Origin: Leifsonia aquatica H1aii
GTDB lineage: Bacteria; Actinomycetota; Actinomycetes; Actinomycetales; Microbacteriaceae
DNA: 64,000 nt
Assembly (NCBI RefSeq): GCF_000633535.1
Contig: NZ_AYMR01000020.1
Span: 1-64,000 of the forward strand
Direction of reading: 5' to 3'
The notes below the pieces were generated by a model, which saw nothing but the letters and a program-made list of their open reading frames with translations, was not told where the DNA came from and searched no databases. Below, piece by piece: positions 1-8,391 of the stretch (the stretch's first letter is position 1; the number at the start of each line of letters is the position of its first letter). The translations under genes and the position numbers were made by a program.

Positions 1-41
1 CACGCCCTTTTCCGCGCCGTTTCGGCCTTCGAAAGGGCGTG
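1..41. terminator. Hairpin at the left edge, probably the end of the upstream gene
   Basis: A perfect 10-bp inverted repeat (CACGCCCTTT at 1-10, its complement at 32-41) with a 21-nt loop. No T-run follows. It may terminate the gene to the left of the window. In related genomes enolase usually precedes the FtsB-like gene, but that gene is not in view. Confidence 0.4.
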
Positions 42-179
42 TCGCGCCCGTTCGCTGTGGAGTTCCTCACAGGGCACGGCACCGGAGGGGCGCGCACGGG
101 GCGGTGGGAGGTTGTCGCCTACGATGAATGCGGGGCCCACGGCCCCGCGTCCGTGTCGTCCGTCCATCCGGGAGGTGCC

Positions 180-908
180 ATGCCGAAGCGGCCCACGCTC
201 CCCACCGCGGCACCGAAGGCCGAGAGGCCGTCCGCATCGGACCCGTCGGAGGCACCGCCCGCCGGAGGGGCGCAGAAGCCGGGATCCGGGAAGCCGGAGC
301 GATCCCGGAAGCCGGGATCCCGGAAGCCGGAGCGATCCCGGAATCCGGGCTCCCAGAAGCCGGAGCGATCCCAGAAGGCGTCCCGGACCGACACGCGGCC
401 GACCACCCGGACCGTCGCTCCCTCACTGGCCGCGCCGAGCGGCACCGGGCGGTGGTTGCGCGGCATCCACTTCTCGGCGTTCTCGCTGGTGATGATGGGC
501 ATCCTGGTGCTCGCCGTCGTCATCCTGGCCCCGACGCTCCAGGCCTTCGCCCAGCAGCGGGCGCAGATCGCCGACCAGCAGGCCGCCGTCGATGCCCTGA
601 CGAGCCAGGTGGATGCGGCCAAGGCGCAGCGCGCCCGCTGGAACGACCCCAGCTACATCCGTGCCCAGGCCCGCGACCGGCTCTATTATGTGATGCCGGG
701 CGAGACCAGCTATCTCGTCGTGGACGACCGGCCGCCCGCCGCGGCGCACGCCGACGACGCGGTCAGCTCGAAGATCCAGAAGACCCGCACCGACTGGGTG
801 GGGTCGCTCTTCGGCTCCTTCATGGGGGCGGGGCTGACCGAGGCGACGCCCCAGCAGCTGAGCGGGCAGGGCGGCACCCCGACCCCGAATCCCACCCCGA
901 CCAAGTGA
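180..908 (+). CDS. FtsB/DivIC-type septum formation initiator family protein
   Basis: A 242-aa bitopic membrane protein of the division-septum FtsB/DivIC family, which acts in the FtsQ-FtsB-FtsL scaffold. The ATG at 180 is chosen because GGAGGTG lies just upstream; the frame is open further 5' but has no such site. Residues 1-95 are a low-complexity cytoplasmic tail rich in Pro, Lys, Arg and Ser. A single membrane helix spans about 98-118, and a Gln/Ala-rich coiled coil spans 121-152. The family motif WNDPSYIRAQARDRL starts at about 154, followed by YYVMPGE. The C-terminus is Gly/Pro/Thr-rich. The tail carries three tandem 11-residue repeats. DUF501 follows 10 bp downstream, the order known from Microbacteriaceae. 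Confidence 0.88.
   Translation: MPKRPTLPTAAPKAERPSASDPSEAPPAGGAQKPGSGKPERSRKPGSRKPERSRNPGSQKPERSQKASRTDTRPTTRTVAPSLAAPSGTGRWLRGIHFSAFSLVMMGILVLAVVILAPTLQAFAQQRAQIADQQAAVDALTSQVDAAKAQRARWNDPSYIRAQARDRLYYVMPGETSYLVVDDRPPAAAHADDAVSSKIQKTRTDWVGSLFGSFMGAGLTEATPQQLSGQGGTPTPNPTPTK
274..372 (+). repeat. Three tandem 33-bp repeats inside the FtsB-like gene
   Basis: Three consecutive 33-bp units (274-306, 307-339, 340-372) encode the 11-residue pattern KPGSxKPERSR in the cytoplasmic tail. Units differ at a few positions and keep frame, so copy number could vary without disrupting the gene. Confidence 0.85.
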
Positions 909-918
909 GCACCGCACT

Positions 919-1434
919 ATGACCAGACCGCCGTTCGATCCCGTGACCGACGAGGACATCGCCGTCGTCAGCCGTCAGCTCGGCCGTCCGGCCCGCGACG
1001 TGGTCGGCATCGCCGCGCGCTGCGTGTGCGGGCGCCCGACCGTCGTCTCCACCGCCCCGCGGCTCGCCGACGGCACGCCGTTCCCGACCTTCTACTACCT
1101 GACCCATCCGGTGGCCACGGCGGCGATGTCGACGCTGGAGGCGAACCAGGTGATGAACGAGTTCAACGACCTCCTCGCCGACGACGAGGAGGTGCGCGCC
1201 CGCTACGCCGCGGCGCATGAGCAGTTCCTCGCCGACCGCGAGTCCATCGCCGTGGTCGAGGAGATCGCCGGCATCTCGTCCGGAGGCATGCCGACGCGGG
1301 TGAAATGCCTGCACGCGCTCGCGGCGCACGCGCTCGCCGCCGGTCCCGGTGTCAACCCGGTCGGCGATCTCGCGCTCGCCCGCGGCGGGTGGTCGCCCGA
1401 GGTCTGCGAGTGTCAGGTCGACGTGACGGAATGA
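919..1434 (+). CDS. DUF501 domain-containing protein
   Basis: A 171-aa cytosolic protein matching DUF501, an actinobacterial family of unknown biochemical function. Visible family features are the CVCGxPxVV stretch near residue 36, PRLxDGTPFPTxYYLTHP around 47-64, and a C-terminal CLHALAAHALA region followed by a Cys pair (CECQ). It sits between the FtsB-like gene and the protease, and its TGA overlaps the protease ATG (ATGA), suggesting translational coupling. The association with a septum gene hints at a link to cell division or the envelope, which is inference from position only. Confidence 0.85.
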   Translation: MTRPPFDPVTDEDIAVVSRQLGRPARDVVGIAARCVCGRPTVVSTAPRLADGTPFPTFYYLTHPVATAAMSTLEANQVMNEFNDLLADDEEVRARYAAAHEQFLADRESIAVVEEIAGISSGGMPTRVKCLHALAAHALAAGPGVNPVGDLALARGGWSPEVCECQVDVTE

Positions 1435-2726
1435 ACGGGGCCCCGGGGGGAGTCCGCAGGACGGGCGGTGGACGCGCGCGCCGCACGCTCGCCGGTGTGG
1501 CCGCGACGCTCGCGTTCCTTCTCGTGGCGCCCACGGCGGCGCACGCCGACCAGGTCCGTGACCTCGAGTACTGGCTCAACGACTACGGCTTCACCTCCGC
1601 CTGGCAGACCACGCGCGGCGCCGGCGTGAAAGTGGCCGTGATCGACACCGGCGTCGACGGGAGTGTCCCCGACCTCGCCGGGGCGGTCGGCGCCGGCACC
1701 GACGTCTCCGAGGTGGGCGCGCCGAACGGCCAGAAGCCGCTCGGCGACGGCGACGCGGCGAACCACGGCACCTGGGTCGCCTCCCTGCTCGCCGGCCGGG
1801 GCACCGGCGACGGCAACGGGATCCTGGGCGCGGCCCCCGAGGCGACGATCCTTCCGGCGTCCGTCGCGCTCGGCAAGGCGATGGGGCCCGTCGGCAGCGA
1901 CGACCAGATCGCCCAGGCGGTGCGCTGGGCGGTCGATAACGGCGCCAGCGTGATCAACATGTCGTTGACCCGCAACACGCTCGACTGGCCCACCAGTTGG
2001 GACGACGCGTTCCAGTACGCGTTCTCGCACGATGTCGTCATCGTCGCGGCCGCAGGCAACCGGGGGAGCGGCACGACCGAGGTGGGCGCCCCCGCGACGA
2101 TCCCCGGGGTGCTGACCGTCGCCGGCGTCGACCGGCAGGGCACGGCGAGCTTCGATGCGTCCTCCCAGGGCATCACCATCGGCGTCTCGGCGCCCAGCGA
2201 GCAACTGGTCGGAGCGAATCCCGGCGGCGGCTACGTGCAGTGGGAGGGCACGAGCGGAGCGGCCCCGCTCGTCTCCGGTGCCGTCGCCCTGGTGCGTGCG
2301 GCGCACCCTGAGCTCAAGGCGGCCGACGTGATCGAGCGGATCATCAAGACCGCGCGGCCGGTCGCCGGAGCCGTCCCCAGCCCGATCTACGGCTTCGGGT
2401 TGCTGAACGCGGCGGCCGCGGTCACCGCTGACGTGCCGCACGTGACGGCGAATCCGATGGGCGATCTGACCGAATGGATCCGCGTCCATCGGCGCGCCGT
2501 GACCCCCACGACCCCCGCTCCGACCGCCGATCCGCAGGCCGCTCCGGCCCCGGAGAAGCTCGCACCCGAACGCGCGATAGGATGGACGCGGTTCTTCTGG
2601 CCGCAATGGAGCGTCCTCACCACCTTCTGGATTCCGTTCGCCGTGATCTCCGGTTTCGTGTCTCTCGCCGCCCTCGGCGGGGTGGGCGCGTGGCTGCATT
2701 TCAGGCGAAGGGTGCGCAGGGGGTAG
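1431..2726 (+). CDS. S8 family serine protease, mycosin-like, membrane anchored
   Basis: A 431-aa exported subtilase. The start at 1431 overlaps the preceding stop (ATGA). A signal peptide covers about 1-39 and ends AHA. The catalytic triad is visible as D72 (VAVIDTGVDG), H112 (NHGTWVASLL) and S275 (GTSGAAPLVSG), with the oxyanion Asn at 210 (AAAGN). After a Pro/Thr-rich linker, one membrane helix near 400-425 anchors the protease domain outside the cell, as in type VII secretion mycosins. No ESX components (EccB/C/D, WXG100) are nearby, so it works alone here or with a distant system. Substrate unknown. Confidence 0.88.
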   Translation: MNGAPGGVRRTGGGRARRTLAGVAATLAFLLVAPTAAHADQVRDLEYWLNDYGFTSAWQTTRGAGVKVAVIDTGVDGSVPDLAGAVGAGTDVSEVGAPNGQKPLGDGDAANHGTWVASLLAGRGTGDGNGILGAAPEATILPASVALGKAMGPVGSDDQIAQAVRWAVDNGASVINMSLTRNTLDWPTSWDDAFQYAFSHDVVIVAAAGNRGSGTTEVGAPATIPGVLTVAGVDRQGTASFDASSQGITIGVSAPSEQLVGANPGGGYVQWEGTSGAAPLVSGAVALVRAAHPELKAADVIERIIKTARPVAGAVPSPIYGFGLLNAAAAVTADVPHVTANPMGDLTEWIRVHRRAVTPTTPAPTADPQAAPAPEKLAPERAIGWTRFFWPQWSVLTTFWIPFAVISGFVSLAALGGVGAWLHFRRRVRRG

Positions 2727-2765
2727 ATTAACACCCATTGTTTCGTGTTGAGGAGACGCATCACT

Positions 2766-4169
2766 GTGCCCAAGATCCTGATCGTCGGCGGAGGCTACGC
2801 CGGTTTCTACACGGCGTGGAAGCTCGAGAAGCAGCTGCGCAAGGGTGAAGCCGAGGTCACCATGGTCGACCCGCTGCCCTACATGACGTACCAGCCCTTC
2901 CTTCCAGAGGTCGCGGCAGGCTCCATCGAGCCGCGTCACGCGGTGGTCGCGCACCGTCGCCACCTGAAGAGCACGAACGTCATCACGGCGAAGGTCACCT
3001 ACATCGACCACGCCAAGAAGACCGCCACCATCCAGCCGCCGGTCGGCGAGGCGTACGAGTTCGCGTACGACATCGTCGTCGTGACGGCCGGTGCCGTGTC
3101 GCGCACGTTCCCGATCCCGGGCGTCGCCGACCAGGCCGTCGGCCTCAAGACCATCGAAGAGGCGGTGTACATCCGCGACACGATGCTCACCAACTTCGAC
3201 AAGGCCGCGACCCTCCCGGCCGGCCCCGAGCGCGACCGCCTGCTCACCACCGTGGTGGTCGGCGGCGGCTTCGCCGGCATCGAGATCTTCGCCGAGCTGC
3301 GCTCGTTCGCCAGCGCTCTGCTGAAGCGCTACCCGGAGCTGTCCTTCGAGGACACCCACTTCCACCTCATCGAGGCGATGGGCCGGATCATGCCCGAGGT
3401 CAGCCTCCCGACCAGCCACTGGGTGATCAAGAACCTCGCCGAGCGCGGCGCGGAGATCCACCTCGACACGCAGCTCACCAGCGCCGTCGACGGCGTCATC
3501 GAGCTGTCCACCGGCGAGTCGTTCGAGACCGACCTGATCGTCTGGACCGCCGGCGTCATGGCCAACCCGACCGTGGTGCGTCACACCGACCTCCCGATCG
3601 AGGAGCGCGGCCGTCTCCGCGTCCGCGCCGACCTGCGCGTCGGCACCGACGAGGAGATCATCAAGGACGCCTGGGGCGCCGGCGATGTCTCGGCTGTCCC
3701 CGACCTGACCGGCGCCGGCGTCGGCGGCTACTGCGTGCCGAACGCCCAGCACGCCGTCCGCCAGGGCAAGCTGCTCGCGAAGAACATCGTCGCCGACCTG
3801 CGCGGCGAGCTGCCGCGCCAGTACTTCCACAAGAGCCTCGGCGCCGTCGCGGGCCTCGGTCTCGGCATCGGCGTCCTCCAGTCCGGCAAGCTCGCCTTCA
3901 AGGGCGTCCTGGGCTGGCTGGCGCACCGCGCCTACCACGGCCTGGCCATGCCGAGCTGGGAGCGCAAGTGGCGCGTCATCTGGGGCTGGTGGAACAACTT
4001 CTGGCTCGGCCGCGACATCGTGTCGCTCGAGGCCCGGCAGACCCCGCGCGCGGTCTTCGAGGAGTTCGCTTCGCGCCCGAAGCCGGCCGTCGAGGCTCCC
4101 GCCGAGCCGGCCAAGGCTCCGGCCAAGAAGGCTCCCGCCAAGGAGCCGGCCGAGGCCGCAGCGAAGTAG
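2766..4169 (+). CDS. ndh: Type II NADH dehydrogenase (NDH-2)
   Basis: A 467-aa FAD-dependent, non-proton-pumping NADH:quinone oxidoreductase acting at the inner face of the membrane. It has two Rossmann motifs: the FAD-binding GGGYAG at 8-13 and the NADH-binding GGGFAG at 166-171. WGAGDVSAVPD is the second FAD contact, followed by the quinone-side C-terminal helices. The last ~35 residues are an Ala/Lys/Pro-rich tail not needed by the family. The GTG at 2766 is preferred because AGGAGA lies 9 nt upstream; GTG 2745 lies 5' of that site. A strong hairpin terminator follows, so it is probably monocistronic. Confidence 0.93.
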   Translation: MPKILIVGGGYAGFYTAWKLEKQLRKGEAEVTMVDPLPYMTYQPFLPEVAAGSIEPRHAVVAHRRHLKSTNVITAKVTYIDHAKKTATIQPPVGEAYEFAYDIVVVTAGAVSRTFPIPGVADQAVGLKTIEEAVYIRDTMLTNFDKAATLPAGPERDRLLTTVVVGGGFAGIEIFAELRSFASALLKRYPELSFEDTHFHLIEAMGRIMPEVSLPTSHWVIKNLAERGAEIHLDTQLTSAVDGVIELSTGESFETDLIVWTAGVMANPTVVRHTDLPIEERGRLRVRADLRVGTDEEIIKDAWGAGDVSAVPDLTGAGVGGYCVPNAQHAVRQGKLLAKNIVADLRGELPRQYFHKSLGAVAGLGLGIGVLQSGKLAFKGVLGWLAHRAYHGLAMPSWERKWRVIWGWWNNFWLGRDIVSLEARQTPRAVFEEFASRPKPAVEAPAEPAKAPAKKAPAKEPAEAAAK

Positions 4170-4190
4170 CGCGACCCGTCCGATCCCAAG

Positions 4191-4222
4191 GCCCGGTCCC
4201 CGCAGCAGCGGGGCCGGGCTTT
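4191..4222 (+). terminator. Intrinsic terminator of ndh
   Basis: GCCCGG-t-CCCCGC pairs with GCGGGGCCGGGC around an AGCA loop and is followed by TTT. It lies 22 bp after the ndh stop. Confidence 0.8.
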
Positions 4223-4300
4223 CGGCGTTCCGGGGCCGGTCTCGCTATTCCGGGCCGGTCTGACTCTCGCGGGCGCGACTCGCGCGCCGAGCGGAGACGT

Positions 4301-4888
4301 TCAGCCGGTGACGCGTGCGCGCCCGCCGCTGGCGTCGCGGACCGCGTCGACGGCGGCGTCCCGCTGTGCGGCCGGGAGCGCCACGACGAGCCGCACCGCT
4401 GCGCCGTAGTCGACGTCGGGGACGGTGAAGCCCTCGGCATCGGCCCAGCGCCGGATGCGCTCGGCATCCGCGTAGTCTGCCGTGACCGTGATCGTGGTCT
4501 CCGGGATCCGCTCGACCACCTCCGCATCGAGCAGCGCCGTGGCGATCGCGTCGGTGTAGGCGCGGACGAGTCCGCCTGCCCCCAGCTTGACGCCCCCGAA
4601 GTAGCGGACCGCCGCGCCGAGCACGCCCTCCAGATCCTGGTGGCGCAGCACTTCGAGGATGGGGCGGCCCGCGGTGCCGCTCGGCTCGCCGTCGTCCGAC
4701 ATCCCGGAGTGGCCGCCGGCCAGGAGCGCCCAGCAGACGTGCGAGGCGCCCGGGTGTTCGGCGCGGAGGCGCGCGATCTGCTCCGCCGCCTCGTCGCGTC
4801 CGGCGACGGGCACGGCGAGGGCGAGGAATCGGCTGCGGCGCACCTCCAGCTCCGCGTGAGCGGGGGAGGAGAGCGTGCGGGCCATCAC
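4301..4888 (-). CDS. YigZ/IMPACT family protein
   Basis: A 195-aa member of the YigZ/UPF0029 (IMPACT) family, cytosolic proteins linked to translation or ribosome regulation, with molecular role unsettled. The N-terminal domain shows the hallmark block HPGASHVCWALLAGG, then SDDGEPSGTAGRPIL, and GVLGAAVRYFGGVKLGAGGLVRAY. A ferredoxin-like DUF1949 C-terminal domain occupies about 125-195. The start is GTG 4888 or ATG 4885. TAGCGT lies just upstream, so a near-leaderless transcript is likely. It converges with ndh and is separated from marR by 26 bp on the same strand. Confidence 0.88.
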   Translation of the reverse strand: MMARTLSSPAHAELEVRRSRFLALAVPVAGRDEAAEQIARLRAEHPGASHVCWALLAGGHSGMSDDGEPSGTAGRPILEVLRHQDLEGVLGAAVRYFGGVKLGAGGLVRAYTDAIATALLDAEVVERIPETTITVTADYADAERIRRWADAEGFTVPDVDYGAAVRLVVALPAAQRDAAVDAVRDASGGRARVTG

Positions 4889-4914
4889 TCCACGCTACGG
4901 GATCCGGCCGCGCG

Positions 4915-5358
4915 TCACTCGTCGGCGATTCCACCCAGGATCCCGGCGGCGCGCTGCAGCACGGCGCGCTCGTCCGGGGTGAGAGCGGCGAGGCTCTCCC
5001 GGAACCAGCGGTGGCGCTGCTCGCGCGCCGCCGCCGCGAGGGTGTCTCCTTCGTCGGTCGGGGCGAGCAGCACCCTGCGGCCGTCGTCCGGATCGGGGGT
5101 GCGGACGGCCAGGCCCAGGGAGGCCAGGCGGTTCACCGTCTGGCTCATGGAGGCCGGCGTGACCTTCTCATGCTCGCTCAGTGCGCCGAGCGAGGTCGGG
5201 CCGGAGCGGTGGAGGTGCCCGAGGGCCGACATCGCGGCGTCCCCGAGCTCGCCGCTCGCGCGCTCCGTGCGGAACCGCCGGTAGATGCGTGCGACCGCGC
5301 GCGTCACGGCTTCGTCGAGATCGCGGATCCCGTCGGCGTCGGTTGCGTCGTCCTGCAT
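4915..5358 (-). CDS. MarR family transcriptional regulator
   Basis: A 147-aa winged-helix regulator. It has an N-terminal dimerisation helix, then LGALSEHEKVTPASMSQTVNRLASLGLAVR, a recognition helix with wing, the DDGRRVLLAPTDEG wing motif, and a C-terminal helix pair. It is divergent from the MFS exporter gene. A perfect palindrome (5362-5380) sits immediately upstream of its ATG, so it most likely represses itself and the exporter, as MarR/drug-efflux pairs do. Ligand unknown. Confidence 0.9.
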   Translation of the reverse strand: MQDDATDADGIRDLDEAVTRAVARIYRRFRTERASGELGDAAMSALGHLHRSGPTSLGALSEHEKVTPASMSQTVNRLASLGLAVRTPDPDDGRRVLLAPTDEGDTLAAAAREQRHRWFRESLAALTPDERAVLQRAAGILGGIADE

Positions 5359-5361
5359 AAG

Positions 5362-5380
5362 TCTTTAGTATACCTAAAGA
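5362..5380. promoter_or_regulatory. MarR-type operator palindrome
   Basis: TCTTTAG-TATAC-CTAAAGA is a perfect inverted repeat with 7-bp arms and a 5-bp centre, AT-rich in a GC-rich genome. It is placed 3 bp from the marR start and about 30 bp before the MFS frame. The size and position fit a MarR dimer site controlling both directions. Confidence 0.75.
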
Positions 5381-5510
5381 AGTAGTTAACACACCTGAAT
5401 GATCTGGAGTCGTCACGACCGCCACCGACCGCACCTCGACGAAGCCCTTCGGCTGGCGCTTCACCGCGCCGCTGCTGCTCGGGTCCACCCTCAACCCGAT
5501 CAACAGCTCG

Positions 5511-6806
5511 ATGCTCGCCACCGGCCTGCTGGCCATCGGCCTCGACTTCCACCTCGGGCCCGGCAAGACCGCGAGCCTCATCTCGGTGCTCTACCGGTGC
5601 AGCGCGATCATGCAGCCGACGATGGGCAAGCTGTCGACCGTGTTCGGTCCACGACGCGTGTTCGTCTCCGGCATCGTCATCCTGCTGATCGCCGGAGTGG
5701 TCGGCGCCGCGGCACCCGGCTTCGGCTTCCTGCTGGTCTCGCGGGCCCTGATCGGCATCGGCAGTTCGGCCGCCTACCCGACCGCCATGGCGATGGTGCG
5801 GCGGCGTGCCGACGAGCGGCAGGTCGGCGTGCCGTCCCGGGTGCTCGGGAACTTCTCCATCGCCGCCCAGATCACCGCGGTCGTCGGTCTGCCGCTCGGC
5901 GGCATCCTCGCGGGCGCCTTCGGCTGGCGCGCGCTCTTCCTGGTGAACGTCCCGCTCGCCCTCATCGTGCTCACCTTCACGCTGATCGGCGTGGAGAAGG
6001 ACGCCCCGCGCGAGCGCGGCGGAGTGCGCTCGCTCCTGGTGTCGGTCGACCTGCCCGGCATCGGGCTGTTCGCCGCCACCGTGGTCAGCCTCCTGCTGTT
6101 CCTCTCCAGCCTGTCGGCGCCCGTCTGGTGGCTGCTGCCCGTCATCGTGGTGTGCGGTGCCGGCCTCATCCTCTGGGAGCGGCGGGCGACGCGCCCCCTC
6201 ATCGACGTGCGGATGCTCGGCAGCAACGGGCCGTTGCAGCGCACCTACCTACGGCAGACCCTCTCCGCGCTGGTCAGCTACTCGACCCTGTACGGCGTCA
6301 GCCAGTGGATGGAGCAGTCGGCCGGCTACTCCGCCACCCAGGTCGGGCTCATCCTGCTGCCGCTCTCCGGTATCAGCATCGTGCTCGCGCGCATCGTGTC
6401 GAACCGCGGCTGGGTGCGCAGCCCGCTCCTGCTCGGTGCCGTGGCCATCGCCGCGGCGGCCGTGCTGCTCCTGCTGATGAACGCGCACACCAGTGTCTGG
6501 CTGCTCCTGCTGATGGCGGCGCTCCTCGGCGTCGCCAACGGTCTCACCGGCTTCGCCAACCAGGCCAGCCTGTACGTGCAGGCCCCCGCGGGCGAGATCG
6601 CCGTCGCCTCCGGCCTCTACCGCACCTTCGCCTACATCGGCGCGATCTTCTCCTCCAGCCTCATCGGCATCACCTTCGGCGAGGCGGCGACGGACGCCGG
6701 CCTCCACACGCTGGCGTGGGTGATGGCGGCGATCGGTGTCGCCCTGCTGGTGATCACCGCCGCCGACCGCCGGATCCCGCGCGGGACGGCGGGGGAGCGA
6801 GGCTAG
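5511..6806 (+). CDS. MFS transporter (drug-efflux type), start codon uncertain
   Basis: A major facilitator of the multidrug-efflux type with about 12-14 membrane segments. Motif A appears as MGKLSTVFGPRRV, and motif-C-like glycine-rich segments follow. The earliest ATG in frame is 5511 (431 aa), but the frame is open from 5403 and its upstream part (TTATDRTSTKPFGWRF, then APLLLGSTLNPINSS) clearly encodes the normal N-terminus and first half of TM1. No ATG, GTG or TTG exists there; a GTC sits at 5412 where a start would be expected. Either a non-canonical start is used, the start was lost by mutation, or the base is a sequencing error. The gene is divergent from marR and presumably under its control. 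Confidence 0.8.
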   Translation: MLATGLLAIGLDFHLGPGKTASLISVLYRCSAIMQPTMGKLSTVFGPRRVFVSGIVILLIAGVVGAAAPGFGFLLVSRALIGIGSSAAYPTAMAMVRRRADERQVGVPSRVLGNFSIAAQITAVVGLPLGGILAGAFGWRALFLVNVPLALIVLTFTLIGVEKDAPRERGGVRSLLVSVDLPGIGLFAATVVSLLLFLSSLSAPVWWLLPVIVVCGAGLILWERRATRPLIDVRMLGSNGPLQRTYLRQTLSALVSYSTLYGVSQWMEQSAGYSATQVGLILLPLSGISIVLARIVSNRGWVRSPLLLGAVAIAAAAVLLLLMNAHTSVWLLLLMAALLGVANGLTGFANQASLYVQAPAGEIAVASGLYRTFAYIGAIFSSSLIGITFGEAATDAGLHTLAWVMAAIGVALLVITAADRRIPRGTAGERG

Positions 6807-6856
6807 GGCACGACCCGGTCCGCGAGCGGAGGCGCCTCCATCCGTGACGGGACGCC

Positions 6857-6877
6857 GTGCCCCCAGTGGGACTCGAA
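6857..6877 (+). repeat. Distal attachment-site copy (tRNA 3'-end duplicate)
   Basis: GTGCCCCCAGTGGGACTCGA plus one A, identical to 9793-9813 at the tRNA 3' end. It is an orphan tRNA fragment 50 bp after the MFS stop and marks the far end of the inserted element. Confidence 0.8.
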
Positions 6878-7700
6878 ACCGAATGCAACCTCTCTATCTA
6901 TCGCGAGTGCTGGGCCAATTCGCGGAATTATGCAGATTATCGATCACGAAAGACCTATTTCAATCAGGGGGCAGCGGGCGATTTGCGGGCGATAGGAGGG
7001 CGAAGAGTGCGGGGCTCGATACCGGCGCGGCGGTCCAGCTCCACGCGAATCGCGATGTTCAGAAACGCGCGCGCCGCCTCCCGGAAGCACCCCTCCCGGC
7101 ATTAATAGGGCGTGTGCAAAGCACCGTGAGCCCGACACGGCTCCAGGAGAACAATGCCGTGAGTTCGGCAAGCCGAGACCTCCTCGGTGAAGGGCCCGAG
7201 AGATGGGGGAAAGAGCGCCCCGCGCAATGGCTGAAGGTTGTGACTGCACAGATCATTCGATGACGGCATATGTCGACGCTAGCGACGTCGACTCGCGTCA
7301 GTTCGCGCCCGCCCTCGACGCGGTGCTCGAATAGCCCCCATCGCACGCGCGGTCTAAGTAGAGGCTGGCGCGCGTCCAAGCCTGATCGGCTTTGGCATTC
7401 AGCTAACAGTACGTTGACTCGCCTTTCAATCTGTGACGCGACGCTCCAGCTCGACTCGCATGGCGATGTTCAGGACTACCTTGTCTGCCACTCGGAGGCA
7501 GTGTTCGCGACTCCGCTTACCTGGGGAGCGTATGCCACCATACGCCTCGACGAGTGACGTAGATCTGGTCGGGACTGGCTATCACGTGCCGCCAAGGGGC
7601 GGCTCTAGATTGTCCGAGCTTGGGCAGTTATCCTGGCCGCGCAACATCCTCACGGGGGGGGTCTGTGGGGAGGATCAATGAAGATCTGGGGGATCTGACT
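6878..7700. other. Gene-poor left arm of the integrated element
   Basis: About 820 bp without a gene I can support. Base composition is lower in GC and patchy compared with the flanks. Short open frames exist on both strands but lack ribosome sites and recognisable protein features. Two segments (about 7034-7061 and 7446-7473) resemble each other imperfectly, sharing CCAGCTC at one end and GCGATGTTCAG at the other. It is most likely decayed element DNA. Confidence 0.5.
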
Positions 7701-8360
7701 ATGAAACGAGCTGTAATTCAGAGGACTGTTGCCTTTGCGGGGGCGGCTGTGCTTGCATTACTGACCGTCGCGGCAGCAAGGCCGGCGGCGGCCGATCCGG
7801 CCTCTCCTGGAGATGCGCCGAAGCCGGTCGCGGTGACCAAGGTCATCGATCGGACGTCCGAAAAAATCCCGGTGGACGTCACTGCGGTGAAGGCCCTGCA
7901 GGCGAGTGAGTTGGCGGGTGCGACGAACCCGCAGGCGGTCGCGGTCAAGCCGGTGCCGCTCCCGGATGGCGTCACGCTGCAGCCCGGGGAAACCCTTCAG
8001 GTGAACTACAGCAATGGTGTGGCCGTGCATCAGGCCATCACGGCCGCATGCACCTCCACCTCTACCGTCGACACTCCGTATGTGTCCGGCGGCTACGCGT
8101 GGTCGTACCATTCACACGGGATCAGCTCGGGCTGCTCGAACTCGGCATCGGTCAACGGCATCCTGTCGTCCTACGCGCCGCCGTTGTGGTGGCAGAGAGA
8201 CTTCCAGACGGTCACGGTTACGCCGGGCTCGTCGCTGTACTGGGCGACGAACAAGAAGTGCGTCAATAGCGGAAGCAAGACATGGCATTCCGAGAACGCG
8301 ATCGGTTCGTCGGACACGGCTCTGTCGCCCGACAAGAACCTGGCGTGCAACCCGGGATAA
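7701..8360 (+). CDS. Secreted protein of unknown function, element cargo
   Basis: A 219-aa protein with a clear Sec signal peptide: positive MKR start, a hydrophobic core about 10-25, and cleavage near AAA-DP around 32. The mature part is Thr/Ser/Val-rich with four cysteines (AACTS, SGCSN, KKCVN, LACNP) that could form two disulphides, and an aromatic stretch PPLWWQRDF. I do not recognise a family. The ATG at 7701 is supported by GGGGGA upstream. The membrane-protein gene follows 31 bp later and a long hairpin ends the pair. It lies inside the tRNA-integrated element. Confidence 0.75.
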   Translation: MKRAVIQRTVAFAGAAVLALLTVAAARPAAADPASPGDAPKPVAVTKVIDRTSEKIPVDVTAVKALQASELAGATNPQAVAVKPVPLPDGVTLQPGETLQVNYSNGVAVHQAITAACTSTSTVDTPYVSGGYAWSYHSHGISSGCSNSASVNGILSSYAPPLWWQRDFQTVTVTPGSSLYWATNKKCVNSGSKTWHSENAIGSSDTALSPDKNLACNPG

Positions 8361-8391
8361 GGATGGAACGTAGGAGCTAGGAGGAATCATC

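Noticed and set aside
1413-3938. An 841-codon open frame on the minus strand opposite the protease and ndh
   Set aside because: It is antisense to two well-supported genes, is rich in Arg/Asp/Gly/Val as reverse frames in high-GC DNA are, and shows no domain.
5399-6847. An open frame from the ATG at 5399 through the MFS region
   Set aside because: It reads the wrong frame (Arg/His/Pro-rich), while the correct frame encodes clear membrane helices.
6844-7263. 139-codon frame in the left arm of the tRNA element
   Set aside because: It starts within the duplicated tRNA fragment area, has no ribosome site, and shows no protein-like pattern.
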